Shown: positions 54,073 through 63,879 of the stretch, one piece after another
How the letters are laid out: every line of letters starts with the position of its first letter
Position numbering within the stretch: position 1 is the first letter of the stretch
From: Cyanobacteria bacterium FACHB-DQ100
GTDB lineage: Bacteria > Cyanobacteriota > Cyanobacteriia > Leptolyngbyales > Leptolyngbyaceae
Direction of reading: 5' to 3'
DNA length: 64,000 nt
NCBI GenBank assembly: GCA_014695195.1
Contig: JACJNW010000021.1
Span: 17,185 to 81,184 of the forward strand
Translations under genes and position numbers: made by a program
The notes under the pieces: model-generated
Told to the model about the DNA's origin: nothing
Databases searched by the model: none
The model's input: the letters and a program-made list of their open reading frames with translations, nothing else

Positions 54073-55488
54073 TTACCGAATAAGCCCACTTTTGCGAGCG
54101 ACAATTAGCCCAATTACAGGTAGTATGGCCGTCGTGAGCCAAAACAAACTTCGCATTGTGATTGAGCCAGCAAAAAAACCTAGGGCGTAAACGACCATTG
54201 CATAGTCAGACTGTCGCTGCAAGACCAGTCGATTCCACCAGTTTGCCAGCGCCCCCAAGAACAGAGAAGTTGCAATCACTCCCCAATAACCCGCCATCAT
54301 GTAAGCTTCGCCAATGTATGTCGTAGCAATCGTATAGCCTTCTACACCCGCAATTTCTTCGAGGCTTACACTCAATCCTTCGGGTTTACTCGGTAGAAAT
54401 ACTCTGGGAATCGGTTTGATGATTGACCAAACCAGGATTTCACTACCAAGATAGTTGTGTGCTGAAGGAATTGCATCCGCAACAATACCGAGAGAAGCTA
54501 AATTGTAGTCAACTGAGAGCGTCTGTCGAACTGTATCACTGGCATAAACTCGGTTTTCAAGATAGTTTCGCAGTCCAATAGTTCTAAATTCCAGCATGTG
54601 GTAGGAGCCATAGGCGGCAATCGAGAATGTCAGCGCAACTGGAATAATCGTGTTAATAAAGGTATAGCGAGGCAAGGTTAGCAAGTAGCCCACAATGAAG
54701 GTGGCAAGATACGCCACAAAGACATTACGAGTTCCGCCTGAAAAGCCTTGAAACATCGTTAATGCAAACGCTGCCACCAATAGACTCTGTTGGTACAGAG
54801 GGATCAGATGACGACGATTGCACAATACGCCAAACAGGGGTGGAATCGCATATCGCAGCAAGCCTAGCTCAATGATCAAGCTGCTTGCGCCTCCTAGCCT
54901 TGCTCGCGTCCAAGGTTCGCTAAATCGCGCTCCCATCATCGCATTGATCATTTTAATGATGTCGAACTGGACGGACTGAAGCATATAAAGATAGCCCAGT
55001 ATCGCTGATATCATGACGACTCGAAAGAGCGTATTGGTCGAGACATCTTCAAAGTTAAGCCAGGAAGACTGCATAGCTTGTGGTTTGATCAGATGACGAC
55101 CTATTGCAAAAGCGGCAAAGGCAACGAGAACGATCGCGATCGCATTGCGAGTTTGAGCAATGTCTATCATCGTATTGAACTCTTCTTGGGGAAAGAGGAA
55201 TTCAGCCAGAATCAGATAGTAGAGCGAAATTAAGCAAAGCAAATCGGTGCGGAAGAGATTTCGTAGTCCTCTTCTGCTGTCGAGATAGATGCTGGTCGTC
55301 AGTCCGATCGCAACCGGAATTGCAGCCGCTCTCGCAATCAATGCAGGCTGATCCGATGGAGACTGCATTCCTATGAATCCAAGCGCCACCCCACCGAGGA
55401 TTGCTAAGGTTGCTGCACCAGAAGCAGAGGGAGGAAAATGCTCGACTTCGGGGTAGATGTCTTCTGAAAAATCGCGGGAGAGTGACAT
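54073..55488 (-). CDS. Wzy-like polysaccharide polymerase
   Basis: A 471-residue protein with ~11-12 membrane helices and a larger extracytoplasmic loop in the second half (FRTIGLRNYLENRVYASDTV, FLPSKPEGLSVSLEEIAG). This layout is that of O-antigen/EPS polymerases, which share little sequence. The start is the ATG at 55486-55488 (MSLSRDFSEDIYP), five bases after the upstream gene's stop; the in-frame extension to 55584 lies wholly inside that gene. It would polymerise repeat units in the periplasm. No Wzx flippase is visible in the window, though MurJ-like and off-edge genes could serve. Confidence 0.82.
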   Translation of the reverse strand: MSLSRDFSEDIYPEVEHFPPSASGAATLAILGGVALGFIGMQSPSDQPALIARAAAIPVAIGLTTSIYLDSRRGLRNLFRTDLLCLISLYYLILAEFLFPQEEFNTMIDIAQTRNAIAIVLVAFAAFAIGRHLIKPQAMQSSWLNFEDVSTNTLFRVVMISAILGYLYMLQSVQFDIIKMINAMMGARFSEPWTRARLGGASSLIIELGLLRYAIPPLFGVLCNRRHLIPLYQQSLLVAAFALTMFQGFSGGTRNVFVAYLATFIVGYLLTLPRYTFINTIIPVALTFSIAAYGSYHMLEFRTIGLRNYLENRVYASDTVRQTLSVDYNLASLGIVADAIPSAHNYLGSEILVWSIIKPIPRVFLPSKPEGLSVSLEEIAGVEGYTIATTYIGEAYMMAGYWGVIATSLFLGALANWWNRLVLQRQSDYAMVVYALGFFAGSITMRSLFWLTTAILPVIGLIVARKSGLIR

Positions 55489-55493
55489 AGAAC

Positions 55494-56747
55494 TCAAGCA
55501 GGAATTTGAGAAAGGGTGAGTTGCGGACGTTGGGGAATGACCTGCTCTAAGATCTGAACCAGTTCTGCGGCTTTGACATTCCAAGTGAGGTGATGCTGAA
55601 TCAGATGTTGGGCTTGCTGTCCCATTTCGAGTCGTTTGTCATCCTCGCTGAGCATTCGATCAAGTGCGAGCGCGGTTTCGTCAATGTTCTTCGGAGGGAC
55701 GGAATAGCCGTGAACCTCCTGAGTGATGACATCATTAATGCCACCATCATTGCAGCAAATGATTGGCTTTCCGGCTGCCATTGCTTCAAGGTAGACCGTA
55801 GCGAAGGGTTCATCCCATCCCACTAAGGCAAAACAATCTGCCCAAACCATTTCTTGCAGCACTCCGGCATGGGGCTTTCTCCCGATTAGTTGAACTTGAG
55901 CGGTGACATCATAGCGATCGACGGCTTGCTGCACTTTCTCTGCATCCGGGCCGCTTCCAATAATTCGCAGTACCGCATCTGGATGCTTACCAGCGATGCG
56001 ACAGAACGCTTCGATTAACAATGGCACGCCTTTTCGTTCGGCAAACAGCGCACAAGCGAGAATTACTTTTTTGCCTTGGAGCGCGATCGGACGGGGGGTG
56101 TTTAAGACTTGCTTTGAAGGGAGATTGACACCATTGTGAAGCGTTAGGACTTGGCTTTGCGGAAAGAGCATTTGTAAGTCTTGCTGCATCGGTTTGGACA
56201 CGGCAAGCAGCATTGTGGCTCGATCGGCGACTGTTTGCATTGCAGCTTTTCGACCCGGATAGCTTTGAGCGTCGCGAATCTCATCAAAGTCGTGATCGAG
56301 TGTGACGATCGGGAGTGCTTCAGGAAGTTGGGCGGCGATCCAACCATTCGGCAAAGTTTGATGGCAAAAGATGACATCGGGCTGAAAGGACTGAACGATG
56401 CGACGAAAGTTTTGCTGAATCGACTTCCAGGCAAGTTGCAGATACGGTTCGGGATTACGATGTGCCCAAGCTTTGAATGGAGGCACTGGATAGTAGAACC
56501 ACCGGGGATAGCTGACACGAACTGAATTTGACCAAGTGAATGTGTCGGGACAGTTGGCGTAAGCTTTTGCTCCGGGGGTGAGTGCGATCGCGCTTGGCAG
56601 CCAGGAGGTTGGGGAAACAACGAACAGTTCGATGTTCTGCCGTGCGAGGGCTTCGGCTTGAGACAGCGCCCAAGTTCCCATCACCGGGTTATCGGGCTTG
56701 GGGAAGTAGGAGGCAAGTAGAAGAACACGCAGACGGGGAATGGTCAT
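55494..56747 (-). CDS. GT4-family glycosyltransferase
   Basis: A 417-residue GT-B glycosyltransferase, with LLLASYFPKPDNPVMGTW at the start, ILACALFAERKGVPLLIEAF and the EX7E motif in WDEPFATVYLEAMAAGKP. It is directly upstream of the polymerase gene (5 bp gap) and starts after a 470-bp gap that probably holds a promoter, so it heads a four-gene unit (GT4, polymerase, GT4, methyltransferase). Confidence 0.92.
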   Translation of the reverse strand: MTIPRLRVLLLASYFPKPDNPVMGTWALSQAEALARQNIELFVVSPTSWLPSAIALTPGAKAYANCPDTFTWSNSVRVSYPRWFYYPVPPFKAWAHRNPEPYLQLAWKSIQQNFRRIVQSFQPDVIFCHQTLPNGWIAAQLPEALPIVTLDHDFDEIRDAQSYPGRKAAMQTVADRATMLLAVSKPMQQDLQMLFPQSQVLTLHNGVNLPSKQVLNTPRPIALQGKKVILACALFAERKGVPLLIEAFCRIAGKHPDAVLRIIGSGPDAEKVQQAVDRYDVTAQVQLIGRKPHAGVLQEMVWADCFALVGWDEPFATVYLEAMAAGKPIICCNDGGINDVITQEVHGYSVPPKNIDETALALDRMLSEDDKRLEMGQQAQHLIQHHLTWNVKAAELVQILEQVIPQRPQLTLSQIPA

Positions 56748-57218
56748 GCTGAGGCGACGGTAGTTGGGAGACGGTAGAAACGGTGGTGCTAAATAAGATG
56801 TACATCGCTTCGTCCTGAGAAGAACGATAGGCTCTATGTATATTTAGCAACACCGAAATTAGAAATCAGGACAAATAGTCGATCGTGTTCTCTTTATTTG
56901 CGCTTGCGGCAGGCAACGTCGCTTAACAGACGAAACAAATTGCATAAAAGTTGTGACTCCGCTATATCATTGAGGTTGATGGGTAGGAGTCCCCTGAAGA
57001 TTGGCGAAATTCCTACACTTCTCAGGCTTAATTTGCAATCTGAGAAACTGTAGTGTGGAATGAAGGAGAGTTTCGACAGGTCAATCGCGAAAAAGATTCT
57101 TGCTTGAATTCTAGGCTGAACTGCTGCGTGCGTTGTTTAACCTTGAACTCCCTGAGTTAGCCAAATACTAACGCAGCTAGGAAAGTGTGGCACCAGCCTT
57201 TAAGCAATCTTCATAGAT
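56748..57218. other. Intergenic region, 471 bp, inside the polysaccharide cluster
   Basis: No gene found on either strand. It holds a short tandem of ACGGTAG/ACGGTGG units near 56757-56785 and a hairpin at 57013-57053, and must contain the promoter of the 55494 gene. It splits the cluster into two transcription units. Confidence 0.5.
57013..57053. repeat. Imperfect inverted repeat
   Basis: CTACA-c-TTCTCAG (57013-57025) pairs with CTGAGAA-ac-TGTAG (57040-57053) around a 14-base loop, with a one-against-two internal bulge. It has no T-run, so a regulatory site or structured leader is more likely than a terminator. Confidence 0.5.
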
Positions 57219-58331
57219 TTACTTTGTGTAACAAATTTCATGCTGCTTGGATGCCTGCACACTTAGAAGCACCTCACACCAACATTTCGCGCCGGCTTCA
57301 GGGGTCAGCGTTGCCGCCTTGATCTGGGAAGCTTGACTCGCTTGCTGTATCGCTTTGGAATCCTGAGTATAAAAAGACAAGGCTTGATAAAGCGCGATCG
57401 CATCACCCGCAGGCACGATCGCACCATTAACTCCTGGCTCGACTAAATCAACTGCCGCTCCAACCGCATCAGAACAAATGATTGGCAATCCCGCCCCTAC
57501 TGCTTGATTCACCACCACGCCCCAACCGTCATAGCGACTCGGCAACACAAATAAATCTGCTTGCTTAAAAAACTGCGGTAAATATTCAGGATCGTGAAAG
57601 CCTGCATAGTCTATTTGTTGTTGAGTTTTGGACGAGAGCGATCGCATCATCTTAGGCAGTTCCGCTTCACGCCCAACGAGCAACAATCGCGCTTGAGTGC
57701 CGGATTGAATTAATCGATCGAAGGCTTGCAGCAACAGATCAATGCCTTTGCGCTCGATCATTTGACCACAAAAAAGAATCGTGATCGGTTTGCGGGGACG
57801 CTCGATCGAGCTTTGGAACTCGGATAGATTGCAGTAGTAAGGAATGTTAAAAATGGGATGCTTGGGAAAGCGCTGTTGATAGTCTTGTTGAGCGCGAGAA
57901 CCAATTGCCGCGATCGCAGCACATCGACTCAATGCGGCTGAAAAGACTTTCTGTAACTGCCCTTTGATGCCGCTAGACTCTCCGACCATCTTTTCACCCC
58001 AGAAAATGCAGGGAACTCGATCGGCGTAAAACCGCAGTATCAGTTGCGACATCAGGTTTTGATAGCCATTGAGCACAATGACATCGACATGCTTCAAAGC
58101 GGGAAGATGCCAATTGAGATGGAAGCGCGACAGTCCCCAAGCTAAATGGAATCCTGGAAGCACAGTTTCGTAAGCTTGAATTGGCTTCTCAGTCCAGGGA
58201 GAATCTGCACAACCGGATTCAAGATAGTACACCTGCAAATCAATTTCTGGACAGCGAGACAAAGCGTAAAACAGATCTCGCTGATAGGGAGAAGGCACGA
58301 TCGAATAAATGACAACTTTAAGCGGGCGCAT
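57219..58331 (-). CDS. GT4-family glycosyltransferase, altered EX7E motif
   Basis: A 370-residue GT-B enzyme, with KVVIYSIVPSPYQRDLFYAL at the start, ITILFCGQMIERKGIDLLLQAF and YDGWGVVVNQAVGAGLP. In this last motif the first Glu is Asp and the second, usually conserved Glu is Gln (NQA). Activity may persist, as variants exist, but it is unusual. It ends the upstream transcription unit; the next GT gene upstream is 3 bp away. Confidence 0.9.
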   Translation of the reverse strand: MRPLKVVIYSIVPSPYQRDLFYALSRCPEIDLQVYYLESGCADSPWTEKPIQAYETVLPGFHLAWGLSRFHLNWHLPALKHVDVIVLNGYQNLMSQLILRFYADRVPCIFWGEKMVGESSGIKGQLQKVFSAALSRCAAIAAIGSRAQQDYQQRFPKHPIFNIPYYCNLSEFQSSIERPRKPITILFCGQMIERKGIDLLLQAFDRLIQSGTQARLLLVGREAELPKMMRSLSSKTQQQIDYAGFHDPEYLPQFFKQADLFVLPSRYDGWGVVVNQAVGAGLPIICSDAVGAAVDLVEPGVNGAIVPAGDAIALYQALSFYTQDSKAIQQASQASQIKAATLTPEAGAKCWCEVLLSVQASKQHEICYTK

Positions 58332-58334
58332 ACG

Positions 58335-59558
58335 TTAAGAAACAGCCAGAGACACTAAAGATTGCAGCCGATCGCTCAGTTGCTCTAAATCGAGAGCAGA
58401 GCGCGATCGGCTTCCTTGGGAAAGTTCGATTAGCTGCTGCGGCTGCTCGAGAAAGGATTGAAGAACTTGGGCGATCGCAGATCCTGAAACTTCAGGCAAC
58501 ACCTTGCCATTGATGCCATCGCTCACCACTTCTCCGCAGAACTTTGACACAATCAACGGGAGCCTCCAGGCTTGGGCTTCGAGTTGTGTCAGGCCAAATC
58601 CGTCTGACAGGGTGGGAAACAGAAACACATCCGCCTGCTGATAATATTGAGTCGTCATACTTCGAGGAACGCCATTGAGCCAGCGAATCTTCAGATGCTC
58701 GGTTGAGGGCGGCTCGATTTCGGAAGAACCCACGATCCAAAATTCGATCGGTCGATCGCGCAATTGTGCCGCTGCTTCTAAGACTGCTGCAATCCCTTTG
58801 CGTAAGATCACTCTTCCAAGAAACAACACTCGCAAGGGACGCTCTGAAGAAAACTGCGCTGGATAAGTCCGCTGAAAGGTTTGAGCTTCAATCGGAGGAC
58901 GATACACCAATGGAACGACTCTTAATTTATCTGCCTGGATGCCTGCTTGAATTAGAGCTTGCCGCGACCATTCTGAATTCACAACAATGCAATCTACGAT
59001 CGCACATTCTTCTCGCCAACTCTCCCAATATGAAGGCGGCACCGGATTCCAACTTGGAGAGAGTGTTGGATACCGTTGCTGTTCTGCTTTAACGATTTGT
59101 TCCTCAACAATTCCGGGATCAATCTGTCCTAAAACCGTGTACCAACCTTTGGATTTTGCATATTTCAGCAGGTCGAGAGCGGCGTAGCTATAAGTGAAAA
59201 AGATCGGGCGAGATCCTTGCGGTGGATGAGTGCGAAACTGTTGTAGAACTTGATGCTGAAACCAATGATTTCGAGCAATCATGTCATCCCAAAGCGTTGT
59301 TTTTTTTAGTTTTTGCCTCAATTCAAACTGAATCAGCGAAGCGGTCATTGATTCAACCGACGCATTGGCTAAATCAGGATGAAAGCGATCGCGCAAACTT
59401 CGCAATTGTGGAATTGGAATAGATTGAATCATCGATCGTGGAGCTACCCAAGCATCAGTAATCAATCTCGCTAACTGTCCGGATTGATGTAAGGCGCGAG
59501 GAATGGCGTAATGCTCACGCGCACCGAGTTGGCAGCAAATCCAAGGGGAGGGATTCAT
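58335..59558 (-). CDS. GT4-family glycosyltransferase
   Basis: A 407-residue glycosyltransferase. It begins with ICCQLGAREHYAIPRALHQSG, has RVLFLGRVILRKGIAAVLEA and the C-terminal motif SDGFGLTQLEAQAWRLP. It overlaps the upstream GT2 gene by 44 bp (59515-59558), a long overlap that still leaves a proper N-terminus for this family. It belongs to the same operon. Confidence 0.88.
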   Translation of the reverse strand: MNPSPWICCQLGAREHYAIPRALHQSGQLARLITDAWVAPRSMIQSIPIPQLRSLRDRFHPDLANASVESMTASLIQFELRQKLKKTTLWDDMIARNHWFQHQVLQQFRTHPPQGSRPIFFTYSYAALDLLKYAKSKGWYTVLGQIDPGIVEEQIVKAEQQRYPTLSPSWNPVPPSYWESWREECAIVDCIVVNSEWSRQALIQAGIQADKLRVVPLVYRPPIEAQTFQRTYPAQFSSERPLRVLFLGRVILRKGIAAVLEAAAQLRDRPIEFWIVGSSEIEPPSTEHLKIRWLNGVPRSMTTQYYQQADVFLFPTLSDGFGLTQLEAQAWRLPLIVSKFCGEVVSDGINGKVLPEVSGSAIAQVLQSFLEQPQQLIELSQGSRSRSALDLEQLSDRLQSLVSLAVS

Positions 59559-60423
59559 AATGTCCGGTTTGGCGAAGATGAAGGTAAGAACTGAGCGATT
59601 GAGATGAAACGACCTGACGGTGATGTTGATGTTGATAAAGCGTTTGAGGAATAGCGATCAAGCCTGACAGAATTCCAGCAAATCGTTGGTGTCGAATCAG
59701 CCAGAACACTCGATTCAGACATTGCGCGATCGCAAATCCCCAATAGCTTGGTGGATAGCGCAGATAAGCCAGCAACGCTCGATTGGTAATGCTCGCTGCC
59801 GTAATTTTCGGATTGAGATGATGCGCCAAAGCAGTATTGTGAAAGACTCGGAGCCAAGGACTTCTGAGAATTCGCCAACCTAAATGGTGCAACCGTAGCG
59901 ATAGATCGACTTCTTCCATGTCGTAAGCAACCGGAAGCTGAACATATCCCCCAGTTTGAAGAAACACAGATTTCCGGTAAGCACAACCACATCCCACAAA
60001 ATCCGCCACCCACTGAGCAACGGGATCAGCAGCAGAGATTGTTTCATTTTGATGATAAATTGCTGATCCAATCACCGCAGCATCAGGAAAGCGATCGAAC
60101 AATTGCAGCAAGCGACCGAAGTAATCAGCATCGATCGGATAAGAATCATCATCAAAGCTGGCAACAATTTCATGCTTGGCGTGGGCGATCGCGCGATTAC
60201 GTCCTCCACCGGGGCCGACTTGGCTGGGACTGCGAATGATTCTAATGTGCTGAAGATGTGCGATCGCAGGTTCCGTAACCGCATCATCTCCATCAATGTG
60301 AACAATAATCTCACTCGGTCGAGGCTGACAGGCTGAAATTTTTTCGAGTGCCTCGATTAATTGATCTACCCGATTGTAAGTTGGAATGATCGCAGTGATC
60401 GGACAAGTCTCTGTGTTTAGCAC
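59515..60423 (-). CDS. GT2-family glycosyltransferase
   Basis: A 302-residue GT-A enzyme: CPITAIIPTYNRVDQLIEAL, VASFDDDSYP (DxD-type metal site) and VAYDMEEVDLSLRLHHLGW near the acceptor region. The start is GTG at 60421-60423, whose overlap with the upstream acetyltransferase stop (GTGCTAA) supports it; the in-frame extension to 60588 lies inside that gene. Nucleotide sugar unknown. Confidence 0.9.
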   Translation of the reverse strand: MLNTETCPITAIIPTYNRVDQLIEALEKISACQPRPSEIIVHIDGDDAVTEPAIAHLQHIRIIRSPSQVGPGGGRNRAIAHAKHEIVASFDDDSYPIDADYFGRLLQLFDRFPDAAVIGSAIYHQNETISAADPVAQWVADFVGCGCAYRKSVFLQTGGYVQLPVAYDMEEVDLSLRLHHLGWRILRSPWLRVFHNTALAHHLNPKITAASITNRALLAYLRYPPSYWGFAIAQCLNRVFWLIRHQRFAGILSGLIAIPQTLYQHQHHRQVVSSQSLSSYLHLRQTGHYESLPLDLLPTRCA

Positions 60424-60983
60424 TGTTTTATCAGTTCTGAAGGGTGTCGATATCGAATGACTTGTGCTGGAACTCCAACCGCGATTGCATTGGCTGGAAT
60501 ATCTTTGGTCACGACGCTTCCCGCCCCGATCACGGCTCCATTCCCGATCGTGACTCCTTTGAGAATGGTGGCATTTGCCCCGATCCAAACGCGATCGCCA
60601 ATATAAGTCGGTTGGGAAATTAAAGGCTGTGCTAGTGGTGGCAGAGCCGCATCAATGCCGTGATCATGATCGGTGATGTAGCAACCGGGGCCGATCGCGC
60701 AATCTTGCCCAACCCGAATCGAAACTGAAGCATCGAGCATTGTATAGCGGTTGACATAGGTTCTTGCACCAATGTAGATCTTAGGTTGCTCTCGCTTCTC
60801 GCCACTACAGAGCAACGTCACGCCGCGATCGATCGAACACTCTGGCTCAAATTCAATCTGCTGAAAGTTGCGGGGAATCTCAACTTGATTCAGCCAAACA
60901 TAGCCCTGGAACTTCACGCCCAAGAAACGATAGTAAGCATTGCACCAGCGACTTTCTAAGGCTTTAATGATACGTTGGATCAT
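60417..60983 (-). CDS. Hexapeptide-repeat (left-handed beta-helix) acetyltransferase
   Basis: A 188-residue trimeric-type acyltransferase. The hexapeptide coils run from about residue 55 (SIRVGQDCAIGPGCYITDHDHG) to VWIGANATILKGVTIGNGAVIGAGSVVTKDIP. His in DHDHG is the probable catalytic base. It likely O-acetylates a sugar of the polysaccharide, using acetyl-CoA. The start is the second ATG (60983): AGGA lies ten bases upstream of it but only one base before the first ATG at 60992. Confidence 0.9.
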   Translation of the reverse strand: MIQRIIKALESRWCNAYYRFLGVKFQGYVWLNQVEIPRNFQQIEFEPECSIDRGVTLLCSGEKREQPKIYIGARTYVNRYTMLDASVSIRVGQDCAIGPGCYITDHDHGIDAALPPLAQPLISQPTYIGDRVWIGANATILKGVTIGNGAVIGAGSVVTKDIPANAIAVGVPAQVIRYRHPSELIKQC

Positions 60984-61917
60984 GGTGAACATTTCCTAAA
61001 ATTGCAATGAATCCGCTCCACTTTCCGAGCAGTAGTGTCGGCAGCGATCGCCATCCTTGTTGGGATTGAAGCGATGCTGCGATTTCAAATAGCTGAAGAA
61101 CTGCGAGCTTCAGATAATCCTGAAATTGTCTGCGCTCTAGAATTTGAGTCATCACATAGTGGCGGTTGACTAGCTCCATTCGTGCGAGAACACCCCGATC
61201 GTTTTTATGATCCCCAGGCTGACTATCGTGAAAAATTCTTGCAGTTCTAGCATTCACTAACTTCCACTGCTTGCCGACATTAAGCGACAGTGTGACATCT
61301 TCCATCAATGAGTAGCCCGTAAACAATGACGCAAATAAAGGATGGGGAAGTGCGGCACGATGATAAAGCGTGCAAGTCGTGTTCAGCCATTCGACCGGAA
61401 CGATCTCTGGAAGGGCTGGATCATCTTCAGGCAAAAGGTTTAGGGCTGGACCAATACAGCGACCTGCATAAGTGTTTTGCGGCTGACCATTGAGAAACCG
61501 AAACAAGGTTCGACTGATTCGACCCGGCGGTAAATACCGTTGATTCGTGATCATCGCATTCACTCCCCCGATCGCATCCTCACTCTGTAAGGCCGCCCAC
61601 AATCGCGCTAAACAATCCGGCTCTAGCAAGATATCATCATCCATCAGCCAAATTACTGCTTGGGTAGCATGAACGATCGCTTGATTGCGCTGGGTTGCGG
61701 CTCCAATCTCAGTAGCTTTATAGTAGCGGATTTGAGTGTTTAATCCTGGAATCTGGCTTTCACAAAGTTGTTGAGTGCGATCGTCGTCTGAGCCATCGAC
61801 CACGATCATCTCGATCGGCTGTACCGATTGTTCGGCAAGACTGTGTAACGTTCTAGAAAACGCATCTGGACGATGACGAGTGGGAACGATCGCAGAGATT
61901 GGAAGCTGAGTAGTCAT
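60964..61917 (-). CDS. GT2-family glycosyltransferase
   Basis: A 317-residue GT-A enzyme, PISAIVPTRHRPDAFSRTL, with VVDGSDDD and IWLMDDDILL as the nucleotide-sugar and metal sites, and GYSLMEDVTLSLNVGK further on. The last 20 bp overlap the acetyltransferase start. It is part of the continuous minus-strand cluster. Confidence 0.91.
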   Translation of the reverse strand: MTTQLPISAIVPTRHRPDAFSRTLHSLAEQSVQPIEMIVVDGSDDDRTQQLCESQIPGLNTQIRYYKATEIGAATQRNQAIVHATQAVIWLMDDDILLEPDCLARLWAALQSEDAIGGVNAMITNQRYLPPGRISRTLFRFLNGQPQNTYAGRCIGPALNLLPEDDPALPEIVPVEWLNTTCTLYHRAALPHPLFASLFTGYSLMEDVTLSLNVGKQWKLVNARTARIFHDSQPGDHKNDRGVLARMELVNRHYVMTQILERRQFQDYLKLAVLQLFEIAASLQSQQGWRSLPTLLLGKWSGFIAILGNVHHDPTYH

Positions 61918-61957
61918 TCCGGGAACTGAGTAAGTTGAAAATTACAGAATCGTTTTA

Positions 61958-62893
61958 CTAAGCCGCAAAATAGAGCTGGAGCGGGTCTTGAACAAGTTTG
62001 AATTTGGCGTAAGACTTTAGATACTGATGAAGCCGTTGCGTCAATCCTAAACGGCGGAACTGATAGGCTGTACATAAACTATCTAGCAAAGAAATCTCGA
62101 AGTCTATCTCTTTATTCAAAGAGGCTGCGATGTGAGAAGCTTCGAGCATAATCTGTTCTTTGTACTTTTTGATTAAGTTAAGCTTGATGGATTGAACGCC
62201 GCGACCAAAGACACGATTGTCCACTGCATTTCTCAGTGACAAAGTAGAGGGCATTTCTGACCAATAGCATAACGGTTGAGGCTCGAAATATAAGTTGTCC
62301 TGAATTTGAAGGGTACGACAATATTCCTGTAGTCCGGAGTCTAACACCGACTGGCTTACTTGTAGATCAGATCGCATAGAAGTGCGCCAGAAAAGTCCTC
62401 CATTGGAAATCCCTTCAAAATAAAAGAGATGAGCGTGCAATTCTAGGGATGAATACATTCGACTTGTAAACCAGTTGCCTCTTGTTGTTCTCCCTGTCGG
62501 CTTTGCTGTTGATTGTTCTTGAAGCCAAATTTCCTGATTGCGAAGCAGCAAATCAACTCCATAAGCGTTAAGCGATGCAATGTTTTCTGATAGGAAAGTG
62601 GGCATCAACCAATTATCGTCTTCAAGAATACAGGCATAGTCTCCGCCAGCTAGACTTTTAGAATTGAAGGCGCGATTGAGGTTGCCTGCACACCCTAATT
62701 GTTGTGAGTTCGGTGCGTACTGGATTCTTGCATCTTCAACCTGCTCGACAACTGCTTTAGCTTCTTGATCGGGCGAATCGTCCATCACTAAGGCGACCCA
62801 ATTGGGATAGGTTTGATCAATTAAACTAGACAATGCTCGTTTCAGTAATTGCGGACGTTTATAGGTTGGAATTCTTACTTCACATCGTTCCAT
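61958..62893 (-). CDS. GT2-family glycosyltransferase
   Basis: A 311-residue protein: MERCEVRIPTYKRPQLLKRAL, ALVMDDSPDQEA and ACILEDDNWL in the GT-A domain, then an unassigned helical C-terminal ~100 residues. The ATG at 62893 has GGAG ten bases upstream; a TTG at 62920 overlaps the previous gene and is less likely. The C-terminal part is more divergent than in its neighbours. Confidence 0.88.
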   Translation of the reverse strand: MERCEVRIPTYKRPQLLKRALSSLIDQTYPNWVALVMDDSPDQEAKAVVEQVEDARIQYAPNSQQLGCAGNLNRAFNSKSLAGGDYACILEDDNWLMPTFLSENIASLNAYGVDLLLRNQEIWLQEQSTAKPTGRTTRGNWFTSRMYSSLELHAHLFYFEGISNGGLFWRTSMRSDLQVSQSVLDSGLQEYCRTLQIQDNLYFEPQPLCYWSEMPSTLSLRNAVDNRVFGRGVQSIKLNLIKKYKEQIMLEASHIAASLNKEIDFEISLLDSLCTAYQFRRLGLTQRLHQYLKSYAKFKLVQDPLQLYFAA

Positions 62894-62910
62894 TTTGGGA
62901 CTGCTCCAGG

Positions 62911-63864
62911 TTACTTCCAAACTTTGCGTTTTATTTTGGCGACGTACTCAGCACTGGTAAAACCAAACGTTTTGTAAATGTGGCGGTAGAAATCAGGGGC
63001 AACGTGGTTCGAGGGTTCAAATTGTGGATCACAGCGTTTGACGGTTGAAGCAACTTGAACTGCCCAGAATTCATCCCAGGGGTAGATTCTTCGAGCATAT
63101 TCAAATCGCGCTTGGTTAATCGCATCTTTTCTTGCAGGGGTTAGTTGTCCAGTGATTCGTAGATGAGTTTCGATCGCGTCTTGAACATTGAGACGATCGC
63201 GATAAATCTCATCTCCTTTTCTCCGAGTTACAGTCCCGCTACACCACCATCGGTAAACGGCTCCCGCTTCTTCACAGTAAGCGAATCGCTTATTTGCCAT
63301 GAGTAACCGAACATACAAGTCATAATCTTGACAGTGTTTCAGGTCTTCTCGCCAACCGTTGATGTCGAGCAATGATTGTTTGCGAAGCAATAATCCTCCG
63401 GTTTGAGGAAGTTTCCATTGAATTGCTAGTAGCCAGAGATCATGAGGTAACGGCAGGGTTGCGATCGCAGGCGGGAGATGAATCACAGTTTGGTCATTCA
63501 GTTCCTCAGTAATATGTGGACTATAAATAACCTCAGCATCAGAATTTTGAGCCAAGAACTGAATCTGTTTCTCGATCTTGTCGGGTAGTAAGTAGTCATC
63601 CGCATCCAGGTATTGAATCCATTCTCCTGTACTGAGGTAGAGAAGTCGATTTCTTGCGACATTGCCACCGCGATTGCAACCTGTTTCCCAACGAATCTGA
63701 TTGCCAAAGCTTTGAATAATTTCTAGACTACGATCGCTGGATCCATCATCGACTACGATCACTTCCTTGTGGGGATACGTTTGATCAAGAGCGCTTTGAA
63801 TGGCTTGGGCAATCCAGCGATCGGCGTTATAGCAGGGAATGAGAATGCTGATCGTTTGACTCAT
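62911..63864 (-). CDS. GT2-family glycosyltransferase
   Basis: A 317-residue GT-A enzyme: ISILIPCYNADRWIAQAI, VVDDGSSD and QYLDADDYLLPDKIE, then CQDYDLYVRLLM and an Arg/Tyr-rich C-terminus. This is the classical WaaV/EpsE-like GT2 pattern. It follows the partial gene at the right edge on the same strand. Confidence 0.93.
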   Translation of the reverse strand: MSQTISILIPCYNADRWIAQAIQSALDQTYPHKEVIVVDDGSSDRSLEIIQSFGNQIRWETGCNRGGNVARNRLLYLSTGEWIQYLDADDYLLPDKIEKQIQFLAQNSDAEVIYSPHITEELNDQTVIHLPPAIATLPLPHDLWLLAIQWKLPQTGGLLLRKQSLLDINGWREDLKHCQDYDLYVRLLMANKRFAYCEEAGAVYRWWCSGTVTRRKGDEIYRDRLNVQDAIETHLRITGQLTPARKDAINQARFEYARRIYPWDEFWAVQVASTVKRCDPQFEPSNHVAPDFYRHIYKTFGFTSAEYVAKIKRKVWK

Positions 63865-63879
63865 AAAATTAGATAGCTT

